A stretch of 5,223 nucleotides of DNA from NCBI GenBank assembly GCA_023248505.1, contig JAHFEM010000189.1, forward strand, positions 1 to 5,223, written 5' to 3'. Positions 1-4,841 of this stretch are shown piece after piece. The position numbers were made by a program, and so were the translations under genes. The notes under the pieces were generated by a model. It searched no databases. It had not been told where the DNA came from and saw only the letters and a program-made list of their open reading frames with translations. The DNA comes from Nitrospirota bacterium. GTDB taxonomy: Bacteria; Nitrospirota; Nitrospiria; SBBL01; Manganitrophaceae. Each line of letters starts with the position of its first letter. The stretch's first letter is position 1.

Positions 1-140
1 CAAGTTTCTCTACACGCTTCTCCAAGCGCTCTTCTGGGCTTACTTTTTTACAAACACAATTACCCTTTTCATCTCGTTGGGTCTCTCTTCCTTACGAGGA
101 GAAGTATAGAGAACAATCCCCCATCCACAGTTTCATCGGG

Positions 141-146
141 TATAAT
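141..146 (+). promoter_or_regulatory. Candidate -10 box of the response-regulator promoter
   Basis: A perfect TATAAT lies 51 bases before the chosen ATG, which would put the transcript start near base 153. No sequence resembling TTGACA occurs 16-18 bases upstream (the positions are C-rich, about 117-124) and there is no extended TG motif. If this box is used, the promoter probably depends on an activator or is weak. It is a motif match only. Confidence 0.4.
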
Positions 147-162
147 AGGGCTTGAAGATCGC

Positions 163-172
163 ATTTCGAAAT
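163..172. promoter_or_regulatory. 10-bp perfect palindrome ATTTCGAAAT, possible operator
   Basis: ATTTCGAAAT is its own reverse complement and lies between the candidate -10 box (141-146) and the start codon at 198, just inside the predicted transcript start. A dimeric repressor could bind there, and autoregulation by the downstream regulator is possible but not shown. AraC-type proteins usually recognise direct repeats, which argues against that particular ligand. Palindromes of this length also arise by chance. Confidence 0.25.
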
Positions 173-197
173 CATTCTGTAATTGGGACGAGAGCAT

Positions 198-986
198 ATG
201 ACCCTATCGCATTTAGAGCCAAAGGAAATGGTAACCACCGCTGAACCCCTTAAAAAAACGATTTTGATCGTCGATGATGACCCATCCGTTCTGCAGTCGC
301 TGGAGATTATCCTGCAGGACAAATATCAACTGATCAAAAAAGAGAAGGGGGAAGAAGCGCTCCGGACCATCCAGGACCGGCGGGATATCGATCTGATCAT
401 CCTGGATGTCCGTCTCTCCGATACAGACGGCCTGACCCTCTTCCGAAGAATTCGCCAGATCGATCGCGTGGTGCCGATCCTCTTTATGAGCGCATACGGA
501 ACCAAGGAGATCCTCGCGCAGATGCTGGAGGTCAGGGCAAACGGCTTCATCGATAAGCCCTGGAACATCGACCAGCTGACGCAAAAGATCACCCGCCTGC
601 TCGGGTCTGATCCCTTCGAGCGGGTGCACCAGCATCTCAAGATTGATTTCGACCACCTCTCGCTTAAAATCCGTCGGGCGGTACAATATATCGATCGACA
701 CTACAGCTCTGCCGAGCTATCGCTGGAAGAGATCGGCCAGGCGGTCTCGCTGCATCCGAAGTACCTCTCCGCCTCTTTCAAGAAGGAGTGCGGCATCGGC
801 TTTCATGACTATCTGACCGCCATCCGGATCGATCGTGCGGTTCAACTGCTCAAAGATCCGCATCGAACGATCAAAGAAATCAGCTGTGAGGTGGGATTCT
901 CGGAGCAGGGCTATTTCAGCAAAGTCTTCCTCGTCAAAATGGGGAAATCTCCCTCCGACTACCGCACGCAATTCCAACAGAAATAA
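198..986 (+). CDS. Response regulator: receiver domain plus AraC-type DNA-binding domain
   Basis: This is a cytoplasmic two-component transcription factor that should be phosphorylated by a partner histidine kinase, which is not in the window. Numbered from the ATG at 198 (262 residues), the receiver domain covers about 20-135. It has the acidic cluster DDD at 26-28, the phospho-acceptor aspartate D70 in LIILDVRLSD, the switch serine S98 in FMSAYG and the conserved lysine K120 in DKPW, so it looks competent for phosphorylation. After a linker, residues about 155-260 form an AraC/XylS domain with two helix-turn-helix units, LSLEEIGQAVSLHPKYLSAS near 174-193 and TIKEISCEVGFSEQGYFSKV near 224-243. 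The latter is the family's signature stretch. A TTG at 183 would add five residues but has no ribosome site. The ATG at 198 follows a weak GGGACGAGAG, and an ATG at 228 would still leave the receiver core whole. The next gene is co-directional, but its own promoter argues against one operon. Target genes cannot be told from the sequence. Confidence 0.93.
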   Translation: MTLSHLEPKEMVTTAEPLKKTILIVDDDPSVLQSLEIILQDKYQLIKKEKGEEALRTIQDRRDIDLIILDVRLSDTDGLTLFRRIRQIDRVVPILFMSAYGTKEILAQMLEVRANGFIDKPWNIDQLTQKITRLLGSDPFERVHQHLKIDFDHLSLKIRRAVQYIDRHYSSAELSLEEIGQAVSLHPKYLSASFKKECGIGFHDYLTAIRIDRAVQLLKDPHRTIKEISCEVGFSEQGYFSKVFLVKMGKSPSDYRTQFQQK

Positions 987-992
987 TTTCTT

Positions 993-1011
993 GTAGAATC
1001 GCGGATTCTAT
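993..1011 (+). other. Small inverted repeat just after the response-regulator stop
   Basis: TAGAATC (994-1000) and GATTCTA (1004-1010) form a perfect 7-bp stem with a 3-base GCG loop, extendable by a G-T pair at 993/1011. It begins 7 bases after the TAA at 984-986. No run of T follows, so it is not a standard intrinsic terminator; it could protect the mRNA 3' end or be a factor-dependent stop. Confidence 0.35.
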
Positions 1012-1038
1012 GGGAACCTCGAAAGCCGGCCTTCCAGC

Positions 1039-1067
1039 TTGCCCTCGGCATCGGTTCGTTTTATAAT
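1039..1067 (+). promoter_or_regulatory. Predicted sigma70-type promoter of the aminopeptidase gene
   Basis: TTGCCC (1039-1044, four of six matches to TTGACA) is followed by exactly 17 bases and then a perfect TATAAT at 1062-1067. The transcript would start near base 1074, giving a leader of about 100 bases before the ATG at 1174. This is the best promoter match I see in the window, and it makes separate transcription of the aminopeptidase likely. Confidence 0.55.
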
Positions 1068-1075
1068 GACGAAAC

Positions 1076-1135
1076 ACGGGAGGCGTAAGCGTTGAAGATT
1101 TTTATTTTTCAGCCTTGACCCCTTACGCCTCCTGT
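1076..1135 (+). repeat. 14-bp inverted repeat (hairpin) in the aminopeptidase leader
   Basis: Bases 1076-1089 (core GGAGGCGTAAG at 1079-1089) pair with 1122-1135 (core CTTACGCCTCC at 1122-1132). This gives 14 consecutive pairs with one G-T wobble (1078/1133) and a 32-base loop. Inside the loop, 1091-1098 can pair with 1106-1113, making a second, weaker stem around an AT-rich loop. The structure starts within a few bases of the predicted transcript start and ends 30 bases before the ribosome site. No T tract follows, so it is not a classical terminator. It may be a 5' stabilising stem or a copy of a dispersed intergenic repeat. Confidence 0.65.
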
Positions 1136-1164
1136 CTTACCCCTCACGTTACGTTATCTTCTAC

Positions 1165-1170
1165 AGGAGA
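1165..1170 (+). promoter_or_regulatory. Ribosome binding site AGGAGA for the aminopeptidase
   Basis: AGGAG at 1165-1169 (AGGAGA to 1170) lies four bases before the ATG at 1174. It is the strongest Shine-Dalgarno match next to any start in this region, and it supports that start over the downstream alternatives. Confidence 0.7.
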
Positions 1171-1173
1171 ACT

Positions 1174-3771
1174 ATGAGCGCGTTGATTGAAGGACGTTTG
1201 CCGGGACGTGTCCGGCCCGAGCTGTATCATCTCCGTTTGACGGTTGTTCCCGAAGAGCGGTGCTTCGACGGGGAGGTAACGATTGAGGTTCAGGTTGGGG
1301 AGCCGACCGACACGGTCACTCTCCACGCGTTAGAGTTGGAGATTTCTCAGGCGACCGGGGGAAGGGAAGGGGTTTCTCTTCCGGCCCATCTCTCCGCCGA
1401 TGCCTCCTCCGAGACGATCACCCTCACTTTCCCGAAACCGATGCCGGTCGGACCGGCCCGATTGCAGCTTCGCTTTTCAGGCAAACTGAATCGGCAGCTC
1501 CGCGGTCTCTATGAGGCGCATGCCGCAGGCGAGGTCTATGCTTTCACGCAGTTCGAGGCGACCGATGCCCGCCGGATGTTTCCCTGCTTTGACGAGCCGG
1601 GAATGAAGGCCCGATTCCGCCTTGCCGTGACGATTCCGTCGCATCTCACCGCCCTCTCCAATATGCCGGCGCTCTCGGAGAAGACGGAGGGGGAGCGGAA
1701 GACGGTCGCCTTCGATGAAACGCCGGTCATGTCGACCTATCTTCTGGCCCTTGCGGTGGCGCGTCTGGTATCGAAGGAAATTGAAGTCGCCGGCGCCCGC
1801 GTCGCCGTTTGGACCGTTCCGGGCCAGCTGCACCTCGGCGACTTCGCCTTGAAGGTCACCTCGGCGGTCCTTCCCCTCCTGAACGCCTATTTCGATCTTC
1901 CCTACCCGTATCCCAAGCTCGACCTTGTCAGCGTCCCCGACTTCGCGATGGGAGCGATGGAGAACTGGGGGGCGATCTTCTTCCGCGACTCCCGGCTCTT
2001 GCTTGACGAAACGCTCGCCTCCACCGGAACGCAGCGGGGCGTTGCCAACGTCATCACGCACGAGATTGTCCACCAGTGGTTCGGCAACCTCGTCACCATG
2101 CCTTGGTGGGACGATCTTTGGCTGAACGAGGCATTCGCCACCTGGCTTGCGGTGAAGATCGTCGATCAGTGGCGGCCGGAGTGGAATTCCTGGGTGGAGT
2201 TTCAGCAAGAAAAGCAGGTTCCGCTCGGGGTCGATGCCCTGCAGAGCACCCGGCCGATTCAGGCCCCTGTGACCAGTGCGGCGCAGATCGAGGAGATGTT
2301 CGACGCCCTCACTTACGAGAAGGGGGCCGCTTGCCTTCGGATGATCGAGCAGTTCCTGGGGGAGGGCCCGTTCCGGCAAGGGATTCGGAGCTACATGAAG
2401 GCGAATCAGTTCAAGAATGCGACGGCAGGCGATCTCTGGTCTCAACTTTCGGCGGCCTCCGGCCAGCCGGTCTCGACGATCGCCAAGGATTGGTTTACCC
2501 AACCGGGATTCCCCCTCATCACACTGGAGGCTTCCGAGAGCCAGTTTAGGAACCTCGCGGTTGAACAGCGGCGGTTCTTCGCCGCCGGCCGCTCTGTCGG
2601 CCAGGCCTCCTCGCTCCTCTGGTCGGTCCCCTTCACGTTAAAGTATGAGGATGAGAGCGGACTTCAGACCCATCGGGTTCTCTTGAAAAACCGGGTGACC
2701 TCCGTGACCCTTCCCGGGAGCGGAGCGGTTCGTTGGGTTTACGGGAATGCCGAAGAGAGAGGCTTTCTTCGGACGGAGTATAACCGTCCCCTTCGGGATG
2801 CCCTTCAGCCGATTGTGACGACGGCCCTCTCCGCCGCGGAGCGAATCGGGTCTTTAAACCACCTCTGGGCGTTGAGCGTCAGCGGCGATCTCTCGATTGT
2901 CACTTTCATGGAAATGCTTCTTCGGTTCAAAGGCGATCCGACCCGCGTGGTGGTCGAGGCGGCGGCGGGATATTTCGAAACGATTTCCAACCAGATGATC
3001 CTCCCGAAGGATCGGTCCAAGTTCCAGGCGTTGGTGAAGGAGTTCTTCGAGCCGGTCTGGAAAGAGCTCGGCTGGGATCCGGCGCCCAACGAGGATGATG
3101 AGAGAAAGCTCACCCGTGCGGCCGCCCTCTGGGGGCTGGGGGCCCTGGCTCAAGACGAGGAGATTCTCTCGGAGCTTCCCCGGAGGTGGACCCGCTACCA
3201 AGCCAAGCCGACCTCGATCGATCCGACCCTGACCACGCCGCTGGTTCGCCTGACGGCCCGGACCGATGGCGGTTCCGGCTTCGAGCGCTTTATTCAGAGA
3301 TTCAAAACCGCCGCGACCCCGGAAGATCGCGACCGATATCTGCTGGCGCTGGCCGATTTCGCCAAACCGGACCTTGCCCGAAAGCTCCTCGAGTTTTCCC
3401 TCTCCGAAGCGGTCCGCTCGCAAGATGTTTGGAAGCCGATCCGATACCTCCTTGCCAACCCGACGGCGCAGGAGGAGAGCTGGAATTTCATCAAGGCCCA
3501 GTGGCGTCCCATCCGCGAGAAGGGGGGAAGCCCCGGCGCCCTGCGGATCATCCAAGGGACCCGTTCCTTGTGGCGGGATCAATGGTTCGACGAGGTCAAA
3601 GCCTTCTTCAGTGACCCGGTCAATAAGGTCGACGCCGCCGAGCGGGCGCTCGCCCAGACCTTGGAGTTCATGCAGATCGGCATCCGCTTCAAAGAGCGCC
3701 AATTGCTCCCCCTCTCCCGCTGGCTGCAGGAGCGGGGCGGCCCGGCCAAGCCGCTCATGAGGCAGTTTTAA
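1174..3771 (+). CDS. M1 family zinc aminopeptidase (aminopeptidase N-like)
   Basis: This enzyme removes N-terminal amino acids from peptides with a single zinc ion and is expected to finish cytosolic protein breakdown, since no signal peptide or membrane segment is visible. The 865 residues fit the family's usual 850-900. The N-terminal beta domain covers about 10-200 and includes the conserved FEATDARRMFPCFDEPGMKA. The thermolysin-like domain (about 225-440) contains the exopeptidase motif GAMEN at 260-264, zinc ligands H296 and H300 and general base E297 in HEIVH, and the third ligand E319 in WLNEAFA, giving HExxH-x18-E. The probable transition-state tyrosine is Y381 in DALTYEKGA. All expected catalytic residues are present. 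From about 520 (YGNAEERGFLRTEY) to the end is an alpha-helical ERAP1_C-like domain. That architecture is nearer to the puromycin-sensitive/tricorn-cofactor branch than to classical gamma-proteobacterial PepN, so I give no symbol. It has its own predicted promoter and a good ribosome site, and it is likely monocistronic. Substrate preference cannot be read from the sequence. Confidence 0.97.
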   Translation: MSALIEGRLPGRVRPELYHLRLTVVPEERCFDGEVTIEVQVGEPTDTVTLHALELEISQATGGREGVSLPAHLSADASSETITLTFPKPMPVGPARLQLRFSGKLNRQLRGLYEAHAAGEVYAFTQFEATDARRMFPCFDEPGMKARFRLAVTIPSHLTALSNMPALSEKTEGERKTVAFDETPVMSTYLLALAVARLVSKEIEVAGARVAVWTVPGQLHLGDFALKVTSAVLPLLNAYFDLPYPYPKLDLVSVPDFAMGAMENWGAIFFRDSRLLLDETLASTGTQRGVANVITHEIVHQWFGNLVTMPWWDDLWLNEAFATWLAVKIVDQWRPEWNSWVEFQQEKQVPLGVDALQSTRPIQAPVTSAAQIEEMFDALTYEKGAACLRMIEQFLGEGPFRQGIRSYMKANQFKNATAGDLWSQLSAASGQPVSTIAKDWFTQPGFPLITLEASESQFRNLAVEQRRFFAAGRSVGQASSLLWSVPFTLKYEDESGLQTHRVLLKNRVTSVTLPGSGAVRWVYGNAEERGFLRTEYNRPLRDALQPIVTTALSAAERIGSLNHLWALSVSGDLSIVTFMEMLLRFKGDPTRVVVEAAAGYFETISNQMILPKDRSKFQALVKEFFEPVWKELGWDPAPNEDDERKLTRAAALWGLGALAQDEEILSELPRRWTRYQAKPTSIDPTLTTPLVRLTARTDGGSGFERFIQRFKTAATPEDRDRYLLALADFAKPDLARKLLEFSLSEAVRSQDVWKPIRYLLANPTAQEESWNFIKAQWRPIREKGGSPGALRIIQGTRSLWRDQWFDEVKAFFSDPVNKVDAAERALAQTLEFMQIGIRFKERQLLPLSRWLQERGGPAKPLMRQF

Positions 3772-3799
3772 ACCGGTTTTTAGTCCAATCTCTTCCAGG

Positions 3800-3816
3800 C
3801 CGCTCTTCCCGAGCGG
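3800..3816 (+). other. GC-rich hairpin downstream of the aminopeptidase
   Basis: CCGCTC (3800-3805) pairs perfectly with GAGCGG (3811-3816) around a TTCCC loop, 29 bases after the stop codon. It is followed by TGGTCATTTC rather than a T run, so at best it is a poor intrinsic terminator. Confidence 0.35.
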
Positions 3817-3826
3817 TGGTCATTTC

Positions 3827-3852
3827 AGGAGAGGGCGCGTGCGGTCTCTCCT
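3827..3852 (+). other. Hairpin AGGAGAG/CTCTCCT after the aminopeptidase
   Basis: AGGAGAG (3827-3833) and CTCTCCT (3846-3852) form a perfect 7-bp stem with a 12-base GC-rich loop. No T tract follows directly. With 3800-3816 and the weak structure at 3859-3884 it makes three successive hairpins after the aminopeptidase stop. Confidence 0.35.
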
Positions 3853-3858
3853 CCATCG

Positions 3859-3884
3859 AAGAGGGTTGCATTTTAATCCTTTTT
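3859..3884 (+). terminator. Weak candidate intrinsic terminator for the aminopeptidase
   Basis: AAGAGGGTT (3859-3867) can pair with AATCCTTTT (3875-3883), giving nine pairs including two G-T wobbles around a 7-base loop, and the stem runs into TTTTT at 3880-3884. It is the only hairpin with a T run after the aminopeptidase, but the stem is AT-rich and partly formed by the T run itself, so the call is tentative. Confidence 0.25.
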
Positions 3885-3924
3885 GAGAAATTGCGATCAT
3901 CTACAATAACGGTAGAACAACTCA

Positions 3925-3960
3925 GGCCCACCTTTTCGCCGAATCGGAAGAGGTTGGGCC
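3925..3960 (+). other. Long imperfect hairpin in the gene-free interval
   Basis: GGCCCA (3925-3930) pairs with TGGGCC (3955-3960). After a single bulged T at 3954, CCTTTT (3931-3936) pairs with AAGAGG (3948-3953) with one wobble. After a CG bulge, CCG (3939-3941) pairs with CGG (3945-3947) around AAT. This totals 15 pairs in 36 bases, the strongest local fold in the interval. No T tract follows on either strand, so it is unlikely to be a terminator. Confidence 0.5.
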
Positions 3961-4093
3961 AATTCCACCGCAATCATGGAAGGTGTTCTCCTTCGTTCTT
4001 GGCCGGTGTCTAATCTCCCCCTCTGCGGCTTCAGATCCGATTGGAGCTGTGAGGAATAAGAACTCCTCGCGGCAATGAGGTGAAAATCTTCGC

Positions 4094-4120
4094 TCCGGGG
4101 TGTCCGGACGCTGAGAAGCG
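4094..4120 (+). other. Two abutting hairpins, one with a GNRA-type tetraloop
   Basis: TCCGG (4094-4098) pairs with CCGGA (4104-4108) around GGTGT. The next base starts a second perfect stem, CGCT (4109-4112) with AGCG (4117-4120), closed by GAGA, which fits the GNRA tetraloop class. An alternative, exclusive pairing is GGGGTG (4097-4102) with CACCCC (4139-4144). Back-to-back stems and a competing long-range helix are typical of structured leaders, but I cannot assign a family. Confidence 0.35.
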
Positions 4121-4214
4121 CACTCTTTCCAGGGAAGTCACCCCAGTTTTGCCTCCTAATTGAAACCACTGCATTCCGAGCCTTTCCTCTTGTTTGGGAT
4201 GGATTTTTTCATCT

Positions 4215-4244
4215 AAAAGGAGTAAACTGTTGGAAACTTTTTAA
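4215..4244 (+). promoter_or_regulatory. Strong Shine-Dalgarno with a four-codon minigene ahead of the zinc-ribbon gene
   Basis: AAAAGGAG at 4215-4222 is a near-ideal ribosome site but is 33 bases from the next gene's ATG, too far to serve it directly. At an ideal 7-base spacing stands TTG GAA ACT TTT TAA (4230-4244), a four-codon frame ending 11 bases before that ATG. It could be a leader minigene or ribosome standby site coupling translation to the gene at 4256; chance is also possible. Confidence 0.3.
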
Positions 4245-4245
4245 G

Positions 4246-4251
4246 AAAGGG
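4246..4251 (+). promoter_or_regulatory. Ribosome binding site AAAGGG of the zinc-ribbon gene
   Basis: AAAGGG at 4246-4251 is four bases before the ATG at 4256. No other in-frame start exists between this ATG and the upstream in-frame TAA at 4223-4225, so the start is secure. Confidence 0.5.
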
Positions 4252-4255
4252 TGCA

Positions 4256-4672
4256 ATGAGTACAACGAAAAAGCATCAGGTAGGCGAAGAGATCACCTCG
4301 GTTTGTACAAAATGCAAGATCGCCCTCGATCATACGATCGCCGCATTGGTTGGGGAGCGGGTTGCCAAGGTACAGTGCAAGACCTGCGGCGGGCTTCATC
4401 GATATGTAAATCCGGCCACGGCCGGAGAGACCCCTGCGCGGAAGGCCGCAAAGCAGACGAAGATTGAGCATGCTTGGGAGCAGCTCATCCAGTCCTCCTC
4501 TTCAAAAAAGAAGCAGCCGTATACTTTTGCCGGCTCCTTCAAGCAGAATGATCTGATCGATCATGCAACGTTTGGGTTGGGGGTCGTGATGGAGCGTCTC
4601 TCATGGGACAAGATTCAGGTAAGTTTCAAGGAAGGGGAGAAGATTCTTCTTTCGAAACGGCGGGTGCAATAG
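4256..4672 (+). CDS. Small zinc-ribbon protein with a C-terminal UvrD/PcrA-tail-like domain
   Basis: This 138-residue cytoplasmic protein has two recognisable parts. Residues about 10-52 form a zinc ribbon, with C17xxC20 in VCTKCK and C41xxC44 in CKTCGG as four likely zinc ligands; H26 and H48 lie close by. A lysine-, alanine- and serine-rich linker follows (about 53-90, including SSSSKKK at 80-86). Residues about 95-138 (NDLIDHATFGLGVVMERLSW, then IQVSFKEGEKILL) match the small beta-barrel pattern HPKFGxGxV...VxFxxGxKxL at the C-terminus of UvrD/PcrA helicases and in CarD/Tudor-like modules, which bind RNA polymerase or nucleic acid. Small proteins with this pairing exist as uncharacterised families, I believe mainly in Deltaproteobacteria and relatives. 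I infer a nucleic-acid or RNA-polymerase-associated role; no function is established. It stands alone after a long structured leader and converges on the ligase gene. Confidence 0.88.
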   Translation: MSTTKKHQVGEEITSVCTKCKIALDHTIAALVGERVAKVQCKTCGGLHRYVNPATAGETPARKAAKQTKIEHAWEQLIQSSSSKKKQPYTFAGSFKQNDLIDHATFGLGVVMERLSWDKIQVSFKEGEKILLSKRRVQ

Positions 4673-4675
4673 CAA

Positions 4676-4730
4676 AGAATCCTCTCAAAACACGGCGTGT
4701 CGATTCTCCATAGATAGCGATCTGATTTTT
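4676..4730. terminator. Candidate bidirectional terminator between convergent genes
   Basis: AGAATC (4676-4681) pairs with GATTCT (4702-4707), enclosing ACAC (4690-4693)/GTGT (4697-4700). On the + strand a short stem AGAT (4712-4715)/ATCT (4720-4723) is followed by GA and TTTTT at 4726-4730. On the - strand the ACAC/GTGT stem runs into a short T run (4689-4687) and the outer stem ends in TTTG. Each stem is short, so termination is plausible from the convergent layout but weakly supported. Confidence 0.35.
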
Positions 4731-4739
4731 AGACTTCGT

Positions 4740-4841
4740 CTACCTCTCTCCCTTCTCTCGCCGGAAGATCTCCATGACCGTTTGGATCGTATCGGCCTCG
4801 CCGGCCGACTTGTCCGGGCGATACCGCTTGACCCGCGCAAA
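4740..4841 (-). pseudogene. Severed C-terminal tail of the DNA ligase, same reading frame
   Basis: Directly after the TGA at 4844-4842, and without any shift of frame, the - strand encodes 33 more residues ending at a TAG (4742-4740). The first 18 are FARVKRYRPDKSAGEADT, which match the motif VI region and tail of LigB-type ligases (family pattern LRFARVxRYRPDKxxxxADT). Only one residue, the arginine before F, is replaced by the stop, as a single CGA-to-TGA change would do (G to A at base 4844 of the + strand). Conservation up to the natural stop suggests the break is recent or an artefact. Confidence 0.8.

Larger units (their letters stand above)
1..182. other. Intergenic/leader region upstream of the response regulator
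   Basis: I see no convincing gene here. Frame 1 on the + strand is open from base 1 to a TGA at 199-201, but it has no start codon in view, has rare-looking codons (AGG AGA AGT ATA) and resembles no protein I know, so I treat it as chance. Two inverted repeats are visible. CGCTT at 15-19 pairs with AAGCG at 24-28 around a 4-base loop, followed after 15 bases by six T residues at 44-49; this could be the remains of an upstream terminator. The second is an imperfect one, with TCTCT+CTTC at 82-90 facing GAAG (101-104) and AGAGA (108-112) with a TAT bulge. The promoter box and palindrome are listed separately. Confidence 0.5.
3772..4255. other. 484-base gene-free interval rich in inverted repeats
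   Basis: No open frame here is convincing. A 65-codon + frame (3816-4013) and a 90-codon - frame (4169-3897) overlap each other, resemble no family I know and lack good ribosome sites. Inverted repeats are dense: 3800-3816, 3827-3852, 3859-3883, 3925-3960, 3979-3994, 4051-4068, 4094-4108 and 4109-4120. There is also a longer-range match of GGGGTG (4097-4102) with CACCCC (4139-4144), and AATCGGA (3942-3948) with TCCGATT (4036-4042). A TACAAT at 3902-3907 could be a -10 box but lacks a -35 partner. The interval could be a long 5' leader of the gene at 4256 or an untranslated RNA. I recognise no known riboswitch or RNA family. Confidence 0.55.

Noticed and set aside
1..201. Frame 1 open from the window edge to TGA at 199-201, as the end of an upstream gene
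   Set aside because: Codon choice is unlike the other genes, the translation has no recognisable motif, and the region carries promoter-like and AT-rich sequence. About 66 open codons in one frame is not remarkable.
1477..2502. Long 341-codon open frame on the - strand inside the aminopeptidase gene
   Set aside because: It is antisense to a gene with complete catalytic motifs, has a low-complexity R/G/E/L-rich translation and no recognisable domain. It is the usual shadow of G/C-biased third positions.
2854..3702. 282-codon - strand open frame opposite the ERAP1_C-like region
   Set aside because: The + strand frame continues the aminopeptidase without interruption, and the antisense translation resembles no family.
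3770..3779. Palindrome AAACCGGTTT overlapping the aminopeptidase stop, as a terminator
   Set aside because: It has no loop and too short a stem. The adjoining T run is part of the palindrome itself, so no stable hairpin plus T tract can form.
4094..4144. TPP riboswitch, suggested by GGGGTG...GGACGCTGAGA
   Set aside because: The CTGAGA match is at the right distance, but the second conserved half (the GAACCTGAT-like segment and the closing GGGAA-type arm) is absent downstream, and CTGAGA is better explained as part of a GAGA-capped stem.
3816..4169. Two overlapping frames (65 codons +, 90 codons -) in the interval before the zinc-ribbon gene
   Set aside because: There are no good ribosome sites and no recognisable motifs, and the two overlap on opposite strands, as expected by chance in non-coding DNA.
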